Source: UBA4615 sp044368415 (GTDB taxonomy: Bacteria; Pseudomonadota; Gammaproteobacteria; Burkholderiales; Burkholderiaceae_E). Taken from it: DNA of 49,272 bases. The notes beneath the pieces were generated by a model. The model did no database searches, was not told the origin of the DNA, and was given only the letters and a program-made list of their open reading frames with translations. Position numbers and translations under genes: made by a program. The stretch's first letter is position 1. The number at the start of each line of letters is the position of its first letter. This document shows positions 7,767 through 15,888 of the stretch, piece by piece. The DNA lies in assembly GCA_044368415.1 (NCBI GenBank), contig JBIPLJ010000031.1, forward strand, positions 1-49,272. Direction: 5' to 3'.

Positions 7767-8694
7767 TCAGCGCTGCGGCATGTCCTGCGTCGTGTAGCCC
7801 AGGCTGACCGCGGCGTCTTCCGGGATCGCAGGCATGGTTGCATTCCAGGCCTCCCAGGCCGCGCGCATCGCCGCCAGGCGCGCGGGCTCGCGCTTGGCGA
7901 GGTTGGCGCGCTCGCGCTCGTCGTGCGAGAGGTCGAACAGGTCGTCGACGTCGTCGACGCGCAGGTACTTCCAGGCGCCGTCGCGCAGCGCACGCTGGCC
8001 GCGGTGCTTCATCCGCCAGTGCAGCGGGCGCGGGAACGCGCACGCCGGATCGCGCAGCAGCGGCAGCATCGACATGCCGTCCAGCGGATACGCGGGATCG
8101 GCAGGCACGCCGGCCGCCTCCAGCATCGTCGCGCTCGAGGCCCAACCGGCGCAGTGCGGCCATCATCGTGCCGATGCCCTCATCCATCTGCCGGATCATC
8201 GTCCGGTAGGTCTCGATGTTGCCGCCGTCGAGGTGGAAGAGGTTGTTGCGCACCTGCGGCGCGAGCTGGGCGTCGTCGCGGGTCTCCCAGGGCCAGTGCG
8301 GCGCGGTGTAGTGCAGGCTCAGCAGAAAGGGCGTGCCGGGCTCGCGCGCGGCACGCTCGACAACCTCGACCGCCCGGCGCGACAGCAGGTCGGTCAGGTA
8401 GCCGTCGGTGGGCGTGAGTGTCTCGCCCTCCCACAGGTCGTGCTGGCCGCGCGAGTCGCAGTGGGTGAAGTAGTCGACACCGCCCGCCATCGGTCCGAAG
8501 TACTCGTTGTAGCCGGACTTCAGCGGGCCGAAGGCCGGCGGATGGCCGAGGTGCCACTTGCCGACGAGGGCGCTGCGGTAGCCCGCGGCCTTGAGCAGCG
8601 AGTGCAGCGTCGGATGCGAGGGCGGCAGCCCGATATGCGGCTTGCCGCGGTCGGCGCTGCGGATCGGCTCCTCTGCGCTGCCTGCGGTCAGTCT
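7767..8694 (-). pseudogene. arylsulfatase remnant, 5' truncated and internally deleted
   Basis: Reading right to left, sulfatase homology begins abruptly at RLTAGSAEEPI right after a TGA at 8697-8695. It runs through LPPSHPTLHSLLKAAGY, SALVGKWHLGH, SGYNEYFGPMAGGVDYFTH and LLSLHYTAPHWPW to IRQMDEGIGTMMAALRRLG. Near 8127-8137 the frame shifts and homology resumes at MLEAAGVPADPAYPLDGMS and continues to the normal end (ERANLAKREPARLAAMRAAW, then GYTTQDMPQR). The N-terminal part with the formylglycine C-x-P-S-R motif is missing. So is the roughly 60-residue stretch that normally carries the metal-binding TSDNGG motif. Both halves of the active site are therefore gone. Confidence 0.88.
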
Positions 8695-8760
8695 TCAGGG
8701 GTGAAGCCTACGGCCTTGACGCGCGGACCCCCATCGCGGACTCGCGCTGCTGCGGCGCGC

Positions 8761-8952
8761 TCACAGTCCGCGCCGCGCCGTCTGCATCGCCTCGCGCAGC
8801 ACCTCGCGATCGCCGACGTGGTTCGCCAGCACCAGCAGCAGCTTGGCCTGGAAGCGCTCGGCCCGGGCATCGTCCAGATCGCGCACGCAGGCGATCAGCT
8901 CTTCGTAGAAGCCGTCGGGGTCGGGGATGTTGGGGTCGCGCTGGAGGGGCAT
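8761..8952 (-). CDS. DUF2783 protein, probable small partner of the adjacent flavin monooxygenase (MhaB-like)
   Basis: A 63-residue protein (NIPDPDGFYEELIACVRDL, then KLLLVLANHVGDREVLREAM) that fits DUF2783. It begins 21 bp after the stop of the MhpA-like monooxygenase on the same strand. In Pseudomonas putida, 3-hydroxyphenylacetate 6-hydroxylase is described as a flavoprotein (MhaA) plus a very small coupling protein (MhaB). The size and gene order here suggest the same arrangement. That assignment is inference from context. The family assignment itself is from pattern recognition. The protein has no cysteines and no membrane segment. Confidence 0.75.
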   Translation of the reverse strand: MPLQRDPNIPDPDGFYEELIACVRDLDDARAERFQAKLLLVLANHVGDREVLREAMQTARRGL

Positions 8953-8973
8953 GATGGATCTCTTCGTCGCCGC

Positions 8974-10608
8974 TCAGCGGCCGCAGGCGCGTGCGATCGC
9001 GGCTTCGATCGCCGGTGCGTCGAACGCCCTCCAGCGCGCGGCGACGTGCTGGTCGGGGCGCAGCAGGTACACGGTGCCGGGCTGCGCATCGTAGCGCGCG
9101 GCGGCCAGACCTTCGACATCGACGAGATCGTCGCCCACCGACAGCACCGTCGCGCTCACCCCGCCCGAGGCGAGTGCGGACACCGGCGGCGTCGCGTCGG
9201 ACACTGGCGGCTTCGCGCCGAACACCAGCAGCGAGAAGCCTTCGGACAGCTCGCCCAGCAGCCAGGCGGGACGCCCGTCGCGGATGACCGGCGCGTCGGC
9301 GCAGGGCGTGCCGGGCCGCATCGCGCCGGCGAAGTCCGACGCGTCGGGCGTGTTCAGCGGCGAGTCCAGGTAGGGCGTCGGCATCGACAGCCGGCCACTG
9401 TTGACCAGCTTGCGCGCGAACGGCTCGTGCTCGGCGAGCTCGAGCACCGCGTCGCGCAGCACTCGGCTCGCTCGGCTCTTGGGCGTGATGAAGTCGGTCG
9501 AGCGCGTCGAGTTCAGCAGATTGTCGTCGGCGGCGCGCGCGCGCTCGTCGTGGTACGTGTCGAGCAGCGACTCGGGCGCCATGCCGCCGAGGACCAGCGC
9601 GAGTTTCCAGGCGAGGTTGTCGACGTCCTGCACACCCGAGTTCGCGCCGCGCGCGCCGAATGGCGACACCTGGTGCGCGGAGTCGCCCGCGAAGATCACG
9701 CGTCCATGCCTGAACCGGTCGATGCGTCGGCAGGCAAACTGGTAGACCGACACCCATTCGAGGTCGAACTCGACTTCGGGCCCGAGCATTGTCTGGATCC
9801 GAGGGATCACCCGCTCGGGCTTCTTCTCCTCGTCCGGATCGGCGTCCCAGCCGAGCTGGAAGTCGATCCGCCAGACGTTATCGGCCTCGCGGTGCAGCAG
9901 CACGCTCTGGCCGCGATGGAACGGCGGGTCGAACCAGAACCAGCGCTCGGTCGGGAACTCCGCCTTCATCAGCACGTCGGCGATCAGGAAGCGGTCCTGG
10001 AAGCGCCGGCCGGTGAAGTCCGCGCCGACCATCCGGCGCACCTCGCTGTTGGCGCCGTCGCAGGCGACGACCCAGTCGGCCTCAAGGCGATGGGGGCCGT
10101 CGGGCGTCTCCACCGTCAGCGCGACCCGTTCGCCGTCCTGCTCGAGGCCGGCCACGCGGTGCTTCCAGCGCAGGTCGACCCGGCCGGTGTGCAGGCACGC
10201 CTCGACCAGGTACTCCTCGAGGTAGTACTGCTGCAGGTTGATCATCGCCGGCATGCGGTGACCGGCCTCGGGCAGCAGGTCGAAGCCATAGACGAGGTCG
10301 CGGTCCCGGAAGACCTTGCCGAGCTGCCACTGCACGCCCTTGTCGACCAAGCGCTCGGCCACGCCGAGCCTGTCCCAAACCTCGAGCGTGCGTTTGGCAT
10401 AGCACAGCGCGCGCGAGCCGACGCTCACGGTGTCGTTGTCGTCGAGTACCACCACCGGCACGCCGCGGCGCGCCAGGTCGAGCGCTGCGCTCAGGCCTAC
10501 CGGGCCGGCGCCGATCACCACTACGGGCCTCCGCTCGACGCCGCCCCCGCGCGGCGCCGGGGCGGGCCGGTATTCGAACTTCGGGAACGTGTAGGTCTTG
10601 AGCATCAC
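8974..10608 (-). CDS. FAD-dependent aromatic monooxygenase (MhpA/MhaA-like)
   Basis: A 544-residue class A flavin monooxygenase. The FAD-binding Rossmann motif VVVIGAGPVGLSAALDLARR starts near residue 29. The family DG motif is in WVVACDGANSEVRRMVGA, and the second FAD motif is VIFAGDSAHQVSPFGARG followed by ANSGVQDVDNLAWKLA. A C-terminal thioredoxin-like domain (GFSLLVFGAKPP to VYLLRPDQHVAARW) closes the protein. Relatives hydroxylate phenolic acids. Clustered with fumarylacetoacetase and a DUF2783 gene, the likely reaction is ring hydroxylation of 3-hydroxyphenylacetate to homogentisate, though MhpA-type chemistry on other substrates is possible. The start ATG at 10608 lies 8 bp after the fahA stop, so it belongs to one operon. 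Confidence 0.88.
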   Translation of the reverse strand: MMLKTYTFPKFEYRPAPAPRGGGVERRPVVVIGAGPVGLSAALDLARRGVPVVVLDDNDTVSVGSRALCYAKRTLEVWDRLGVAERLVDKGVQWQLGKVFRDRDLVYGFDLLPEAGHRMPAMINLQQYYLEEYLVEACLHTGRVDLRWKHRVAGLEQDGERVALTVETPDGPHRLEADWVVACDGANSEVRRMVGADFTGRRFQDRFLIADVLMKAEFPTERWFWFDPPFHRGQSVLLHREADNVWRIDFQLGWDADPDEEKKPERVIPRIQTMLGPEVEFDLEWVSVYQFACRRIDRFRHGRVIFAGDSAHQVSPFGARGANSGVQDVDNLAWKLALVLGGMAPESLLDTYHDERARAADDNLLNSTRSTDFITPKSRASRVLRDAVLELAEHEPFARKLVNSGRLSMPTPYLDSPLNTPDASDFAGAMRPGTPCADAPVIRDGRPAWLLGELSEGFSLLVFGAKPPVSDATPPVSALASGGVSATVLSVGDDLVDVEGLAAARYDAQPGTVYLLRPDQHVAARWRAFDAPAIEAAIARACGR

Positions 10609-10616
10609 GGGTCGCC

Positions 10617-11942
10617 TCAGGGTAGGGGCGACGCCGGGAGGATCGTGCCGACGCAGCAGCCGAAGCCGATGCGGCGCGCGCCGGCGCGCTCGCAGTGCGC
10701 GCGCAGGGTCAGCGTGTCGCCGTCGGCGAGGAAGGTGCGCGTCTCGCCGTCAGGCAGCGTGATGGGGTGCCTGCCGCCGTCGGAGAGTTCGAGCAGCGAG
10801 CCGGCCTGCGAGGGCTCGCGGCCCGACAACGTGCCCGAGCCGAGCAGGTCGCCGGGCTGCAGGTTACAGCCGCCCGAGGCGTGGTGCGCGACGAGTTGCG
10901 CTGCGGTCCAGTAGGCTGCATCGCGCGCGTTGCCCGAGGACACGCGCACGCCGGGCGAGCCCGCCGCGCGCATCGCCGCGGTCTGCAACCAGGCCTCGAG
11001 GTGGATGTCCAGCGCACCCGCGGCGCGGTTCGCCGGCGAGTCGAGGTAGGGCAGAGGCGCCGGGTCGCCCTCGGGCCGTACGAAGGGCACACGGAAGGGC
11101 GCGAGCGCCTCCATCGTCACCACCCAGGGCGAGATCGTGCTGGCGAAGTTCTTCGCGAGGAAGGGGCCGAGCGGCTGGTACTCCCAGGGCTGGATGTCGC
11201 GCGCCGACCAGTCGTTGAAGAGGGTCACGCCGAACAGGTGGTCCTCGGCCTCGGCCATCGGGATTGGGTCGCCGAGCGTGTTGCCGGTGCCAATCAGGAA
11301 GCCGAGCTCGAGCTCGTAGTCGAGCCGCCGGCTCGGACCAAAGGTGGGCGTCTCGGCGTCGGGGGCCTTGGTCTGGCCGTTCGGGCGGCGCACCGGTTGG
11401 CCGCTGGCCACGATCGACGAGGCGCGCCCGTGATAGCCGATCGGCACCCAGCGGTAGTTGGGCAGCAGCGGGTTGTCGGGCCGGAACAGCTTGCCGACCG
11501 CGGTCGCGTGGTGGATGCCGGTGTAGAAGTCGGTGTAGTCGCCGATCGCACAAGGCACCGTCAGCTCGACGTCGGGCTGCCCGACAAGGGCGCCTGCGAG
11601 TGCGTGGCGCCGGGCGCTAGAGACCTCGAGCGCCTCGGAGAGTGCCGCCCGGAGCCGGCGCCGTGCCGGCGCGCCGAGGGCCATGAAAGCGTTCAGGTCG
11701 CCCGCGGCCAGCGGCCCCAGCAGCGCCGCGACCTCGGCGTCCCAGCTGCTGAGCGCCCGTGCGGCAGCGAGGTCGAGGACGTCATCGCCGATCGCCACGC
11801 CGATTCGCCACGGCTCGTTCGAGTCCGCGCGCCGGAAGCGCCCGAAGGGCAGGTTCTGGATCGGGAAGTCGGTCGAGGGATCGTTCGCCGAGTCGACCCA
11901 GCTACGCCGGGCGGGGTCGAGCGTGGTGTCCAGAGTCGTCAT
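10617..11942 (-). CDS. fahA: fumarylacetoacetase
   Basis: Last enzyme of homogentisate/tyrosine catabolism: hydrolyses fumarylacetoacetate to fumarate and acetoacetate. 441 residues from the ATG at 11942 (MTTLDTTLDPARRSWVDSA); an ATG 11 codons upstream is less likely. The N-terminal beta-barrel domain contains FPIQNLPFGRFRR. The catalytic domain has DYTDFYTGIHHATAVG, with the Asp and His of the active site. It continues with PIGYHGRASSIVASGQPVRR and the metal ligands in LDYELELGFLIG and LFNDWSARDIQPWEYQPLG. The C-terminus has GDLLGSGTLSG. It sits between a Yip1-family gene upstream (54-bp gap) and the monooxygenase downstream (8 bp). Homogentisate dioxygenase is not in the window. Confidence 0.96.
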   Translation of the reverse strand: MTTLDTTLDPARRSWVDSANDPSTDFPIQNLPFGRFRRADSNEPWRIGVAIGDDVLDLAAARALSSWDAEVAALLGPLAAGDLNAFMALGAPARRRLRAALSEALEVSSARRHALAGALVGQPDVELTVPCAIGDYTDFYTGIHHATAVGKLFRPDNPLLPNYRWVPIGYHGRASSIVASGQPVRRPNGQTKAPDAETPTFGPSRRLDYELELGFLIGTGNTLGDPIPMAEAEDHLFGVTLFNDWSARDIQPWEYQPLGPFLAKNFASTISPWVVTMEALAPFRVPFVRPEGDPAPLPYLDSPANRAAGALDIHLEAWLQTAAMRAAGSPGVRVSSGNARDAAYWTAAQLVAHHASGGCNLQPGDLLGSGTLSGREPSQAGSLLELSDGGRHPITLPDGETRTFLADGDTLTLRAHCERAGARRIGFGCCVGTILPASPLP

Positions 11943-11996
11943 GATCCGGGTCTTATCCGTGTCTCCGAGCGGCAATGTGGCGTACAGCTTCCCGTC

Positions 11997-13226
11997 CTAG
12001 GGCCGGGCTTTCGCCAGCGACTCCAGGCGCCCCAAGTCCAGGCCCTCGACCGCGCCCTTGAGGGCCGCCATGTCGACACCGCGTCCCTGCGCCTCGACGA
12101 CCAGCCCGCTGTCGAGGGTTAGCGTGTACTCGGCGAGCCCACTGCTGCGGTCGGTGACCTCCTGCACCATGTGCCGGCCCTGCCGATAGCGCCGCTCGGT
12201 GCGCCCCTCGCTCTCGCGCTCGCCGGTGGCGAGCTGCCCGACCATGGCCGCGACGCCGGCGAGCGTGCCAGGGTCGGTGATCTCGAGCTCGATGCGCCGA
12301 TCGCCGTCCCCATAGCGGGCCTTGGCCGCGCTGAGCGACACGCCGACCGCCGTGCCGCCGCTCGACTCCCAGTCACCCCGCTCCAGGCCGGCGATCGTGG
12401 CCGGCAGCAGTGCCTTGAGGTCGGCCGGGGCGACCGGGGCCCGCCCGCCGGTGGCGCCGCCGGGCGCCCCCGCCACCATCGCCATCGCCTCGGTGGCGGC
12501 GCGGCCGGTGGCCGCCGTGTCGCCCGATCGCGACGCCTCCTCGACCTTGCGGCTGCTCTCCTCCATCTTCTTCGCCATCGCCTCGAGGCGCGCGGTGTCG
12601 ACGGCCACGCTGCCCATCGGCGTCTCGATCCGCAGGTCGCCGCCCGCGGTCGGCCCGAACGAGGGCAAGAGCGACACGGTGATGTAGGCGCCCACCAGGT
12701 TGGCAACGAAGCCGCAGACCATGATCACCGCGGTGTAGGGCAGAGCCCGGCCCGGCGGACACTTCATCAGCACCGGCAGGCCGATGTAGAAGAGGTAGAG
12801 GCTGTAGAGGGCGCCGAGCAGCATCAAGAAGGGCAGCGCGGTCAGCAGGTAGGACAGCCCGGATACCATGGCGGCCGTGCTTGCGTAGGCGACGAGCTTG
12901 AATGCACGGACAAAGTCCTTGCGGCCACCGAACTTCGGCGCGAGCGCATCGACGATCCAGGCCATGACCCAGGTGGTGGCGAGCGTCAGCGCCATCCCGA
13001 GCACCGCGTTCCACAGGCCCTGCAGCACCGGCACGCGGATGGTGACCCCGAAGCCGCCGACGCCGATCAGCGAAAACCCGATGAATCCCGCGAGGACCGG
13101 GATCGCGGCAAGCCAGACGACGTAGTCGCGATAGATCGAGCGGACCGTCGAGCCCTCCGCGTCGATGATCGGCCACTCCGTGCGCGGGGACAGCAGGATG
13201 GACTTGACGCGTGGGAACGGGAACAT
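11997..13226 (-). CDS. Yip1-family membrane protein
   Basis: A 409-residue protein. The first 200 residues match the Yip1 domain found in many Burkholderiales: MFPFPRVKSILLSPRTEWP is the typical short cytoplasmic start. About five hydrophobic segments follow (VVWLAAIPVLAGFIGFSLIG, LWNAVLGMALTLATTWVMAW, SGLSYLLTALPFLMLLGALY, LFYIGLPVLM, TAVIMVCGFVANLVGAYI). The C-terminal half is soluble and of unknown function, with Ala/Glu-rich helices (RLEAMAKKMEESSRKVEEA) and a beta-strand region (RRIELEITDPGTLAGVAA). Nothing in it ties it to the catabolic genes downstream. The fahA start follows after 54 bp. Confidence 0.8.
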   Translation of the reverse strand: MFPFPRVKSILLSPRTEWPIIDAEGSTVRSIYRDYVVWLAAIPVLAGFIGFSLIGVGGFGVTIRVPVLQGLWNAVLGMALTLATTWVMAWIVDALAPKFGGRKDFVRAFKLVAYASTAAMVSGLSYLLTALPFLMLLGALYSLYLFYIGLPVLMKCPPGRALPYTAVIMVCGFVANLVGAYITVSLLPSFGPTAGGDLRIETPMGSVAVDTARLEAMAKKMEESSRKVEEASRSGDTAATGRAATEAMAMVAGAPGGATGGRAPVAPADLKALLPATIAGLERGDWESSGGTAVGVSLSAAKARYGDGDRRIELEITDPGTLAGVAAMVGQLATGERESEGRTERRYRQGRHMVQEVTDRSSGLAEYTLTLDSGLVVEAQGRGVDMAALKGAVEGLDLGRLESLAKARP

Positions 13227-13478
13227 GGCGGGCCTTCGTCGGATCGGATCGGTTCGGTGGGACGGACGCCGTCAGCCGTCCCTTTCGGAGGCGGCTGAAG
13301 CGTGGTTTCAGGGTATCGGTAACCGCCTGGCACCGTCATCACCCGAATCGATGTTCCCGGCGGACCGGGCGCGATGTCCCTATCCACCGGGACCAAATCC
13401 TCACGCCGGCGCCCGGCCAGCGGTATCGTCGGCGTCCGGCACGGGCCACGGTGCCCAGCCAGCACTTGGAGCACCCCC

Positions 13479-14015
13479 ATGAACCGAGTCCTCCGCTACG
13501 CTGCCCCCGCGCGCGGGCTGCACTGGCTGACTTCGCTGCTGGTGCTCGGCATCGTGATCCCGGCCGGTGTCTGGATCAAGTACTTCGAGCCGGCCGACGA
13601 AGCCTTCAAGCTGCGCCTCTACAACGTCCACGAGAGCGTCGGTGTGATCGTGTTCGTGCTGGTGCTGCTGCGGCTGGTCTACCGGTGGCGCAATCCGCCG
13701 CCGCCGCTGCCGGCCGACACGCCAGCCTTCGTGCGCCTCGCCGCGCACAGCGTTCACGTCGCGCTCTACGCGCTGCTGCTGCTGATGCCGATCGGCGGCT
13801 TCATCGCCACCAATGCGTGGGGCTTTCCGCTGTCGGTGTTCGGGGTGCTGCCGCTGCCGTCGCCGGTGGGCAAGGACGAGGCACTCGCGAAGGTCTTCTC
13901 GTTCCTGCACTGGAGCGGGGCGATCGCGATCGGGGTGTTGATCCTGGGACATATCGCCGGCGCGATTTACCACCAGTTCATCCGGCGTGACGGGCTGATC
14001 AGACGGATGCTCTGA
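13479..14015 (+). CDS. cytochrome b561
   Basis: A 178-residue integral membrane di-heme cytochrome of the bacterial CybB family, a superoxide/ubiquinone or general electron carrier. Four membrane segments are visible (LTSLLVLGIVIPAGVWI, VGVIVFVLVLLRLVYRW, VHVALYALLLLMPIGGFI, AIAIGVLILGHIAGAIYH). Candidate heme histidines are His15 (RGLHW), the His in YNVHESVG, the His in AAHSVHV and those in SFLHWSG and ILGHIAG. The start ATG at 13479 is chosen because MNRVLRYAAPARGLHW matches the family N-terminus; the open frame upstream is not conserved. The gene stands 91 bp before the MdoH-like gene. Confidence 0.92.
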   Translation: MNRVLRYAAPARGLHWLTSLLVLGIVIPAGVWIKYFEPADEAFKLRLYNVHESVGVIVFVLVLLRLVYRWRNPPPPLPADTPAFVRLAAHSVHVALYALLLLMPIGGFIATNAWGFPLSVFGVLPLPSPVGKDEALAKVFSFLHWSGAIAIGVLILGHIAGAIYHQFIRRDGLIRRML

Positions 14016-14106
14016 GCCACGCGGCGACGATCCACGCCGAAGGCATGAGATCCTTCGGTGTCCCGGCCGGCCGGCCCGCCGTCCGGAAGCAGTACAGCAG
14101 ACCAAC

Positions 14107-15888
14107 GTGACACCCAAAGCAACGCCTCCTGACGCGGCCCTCTCCCGGTCGCGCCTCCCCGCCCTGCGCACGCGGCGCATCGGCTTCGCCCTGCTCGTGC
14201 TCGCCACGTCGGCGGCGCTGCTCGCGCTGATGGCCGCGGCGACCTTCCCGTCCGGTCCCGATCCGCTCGGCCTCGCGATGCTGGCGCTCTTTGCGCTCAC
14301 CCTGCCGTGGACCACGATCGGCTTTTGGAACGCCGCCATCGGTCTGGCACTGATGAGCTTCGCGCGCGATCCGGAGGGGCTGGTCGCGCCGCACCTGCGC
14401 ACGATCGCGGGTGACGAGCCGATCGCGACGTCCACGGCGGTGGCAATCTGCATCCGCAACGAGGACACCACACGGGTCTCGCGCAACCTGCTCTGGATGC
14501 TCGAGGGCCTGGTGGCGAGCGGCGCGGCGCCCTGGTTCCGGCTGTACGTGCTGAGCGACACCGACGAACCCGCGATCGCCGCCGACGAGGCCGCGCTCGT
14601 CGAGCGCCTCGAGGCACGCTTCGGCACCCGGATCGGGATCACCTACCGGCGGCGCGAGCGCGGCGGCGGCTACAAGGCCGGCAACCTGCGCGACTTCTGC
14701 GAGCGCTGGGGGGCGGCCCACGAGACGCTGATCGTGCTCGATGCCGACAGCGTGATGACGCCTGCGGCGATGCTGCGGCTGGTCCGGGTGATGCAGGTGC
14801 GCCCCGAGATCGGCATCCTGCAGACGCTCGCCACCGGGCTGCCGAGCGCCAGTGCCTTTGCGCGGATCTTCCAGTTCGGCATGCGGCTCGGCATGCGCTC
14901 CTACACGCTGGGGGCGGCGAGCTGGCAGGGCGATTGCGGCCCGTACTGGGGCCATAACGCCATCATCCGGCTGGCCCCGTTCATCGAGCACTGCCATCTG
15001 CCGGTGCTCCCCGGTGGCCCGCCGCTCGGCGGTGACGTGCTGAGCCACGACCAGCTCGAGGCGGTGCTGATGCGCCGCGCCGGCTTCGAGGTGCGGGTGC
15101 TGCCCGAGGAGGACGGCAGCTGGGAGGAGAACCCGCCGACGCTGCTCGAGTTCATCCGCCGCGACCTGCGCTGGTGCCAGGGCAACCTGCAGTACCTGAA
15201 GCTGGGCCGCATGGACGGGCTGCTGCCGGTCAGCCGCTGCCAGCTGTGGCTGGCGATTGCGATGTACGTCGGCACCCCCGCCTGGCTGGGCTTCATGCTC
15301 CTCGGCTTGATTCGCCAGGGGCCGTTCCGGCCGGACATCGGCGCGATCGTGCTGGCGCTGACGCTCCTGATGAGTTTCGCCCCCAAGTTCGCCACGCTCG
15401 TCGACGTGCTGGCTCGGCCGCGGCTACGCGCGGCCTTCGGTGGCGCGCCGCGCATCGTGGCAGGCGCCTTGCTCGAGACCTTGTTCACCCTGCTGATCGT
15501 GCCGATCTGCGCGGTGTCGGTCACGCTGTTCGTGATCGGGCTGCCGTTCGGGCGGCAGGTCGGCTGGGCCGCGCAGCTGCGCGATGCCGACGGCATCCCG
15601 TTCGGCGTGGCGCTGCGCCGCCTGTGGCCGCACACGCTGGTCGGCATCACTTTCTCGGTGTGGCTCGCACGGATGGCGCCCGGCGCGCTGTGGCTGGGCA
15701 TCGGCATGCCGTTCGCCCTCGGGCTGGTCGGTTCGATCCCGATCGCGATGTTCACCGCGCATCCGGCGGTCGGCCGCGCGCTCGGCCGGATCGGCCTGTG
15801 CCGCATTCCCGAGGAGGTCCGCCCGCCCGCTGCCGCCGGCTCGGCCGTGCTGTTCACGCCGTTCGCGGTCGCGGCGGGCTCCGAGTGA
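14107..15888 (+). CDS. MdoH/OpgH-like membrane glucosyltransferase (short form)
   Basis: A 593-residue GT2 glycosyltransferase from a GTG start at 14107. It resembles OpgH, which builds the backbone of osmoregulated periplasmic glucans from UDP-glucose at the inner membrane. Two N-terminal membrane segments (residues about 25-75) precede the catalytic domain. That domain has AICIRNEDTTRVSRNLLWML, GYKAGNLRDFC, LIVLDADSVM, GPYWGHNAIIR, GGDVLSHDQLEAVLMRR and RRDLRWCQGNLQYLKL, i.e. the Asp-Asp-Asp-(R/Q)xxRW set. Several C-terminal membrane segments follow. E. coli OpgH is about 850 residues, so the long N-terminal cytoplasmic region is missing here. No opgG is adjacent. The next gene overlaps its stop by four bases (GTGA), so the two are translationally coupled. 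Confidence 0.88.
   Translation: MTPKATPPDAALSRSRLPALRTRRIGFALLVLATSAALLALMAAATFPSGPDPLGLAMLALFALTLPWTTIGFWNAAIGLALMSFARDPEGLVAPHLRTIAGDEPIATSTAVAICIRNEDTTRVSRNLLWMLEGLVASGAAPWFRLYVLSDTDEPAIAADEAALVERLEARFGTRIGITYRRRERGGGYKAGNLRDFCERWGAAHETLIVLDADSVMTPAAMLRLVRVMQVRPEIGILQTLATGLPSASAFARIFQFGMRLGMRSYTLGAASWQGDCGPYWGHNAIIRLAPFIEHCHLPVLPGGPPLGGDVLSHDQLEAVLMRRAGFEVRVLPEEDGSWEENPPTLLEFIRRDLRWCQGNLQYLKLGRMDGLLPVSRCQLWLAIAMYVGTPAWLGFMLLGLIRQGPFRPDIGAIVLALTLLMSFAPKFATLVDVLARPRLRAAFGGAPRIVAGALLETLFTLLIVPICAVSVTLFVIGLPFGRQVGWAAQLRDADGIPFGVALRRLWPHTLVGITFSVWLARMAPGALWLGIGMPFALGLVGSIPIAMFTAHPAVGRALGRIGLCRIPEEVRPPAAAGSAVLFTPFAVAAGSE

Noticed and set aside
8688..8870. A 60-codon minus-strand gene ending VKAVGFTPED
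   Set aside because: Mostly overlaps the DUF2783 gene and is Arg/Cys-rich. Only its last residues may be a scrap of a lost gene, noted under the sulfatase remnant.
7834..10914. A 1026-codon open frame on the plus strand
   Set aside because: Shadow of the sulfatase remnant, DUF2783 gene, monooxygenase and the fahA end. The translation is Arg/His/Gln-rich with no domain.
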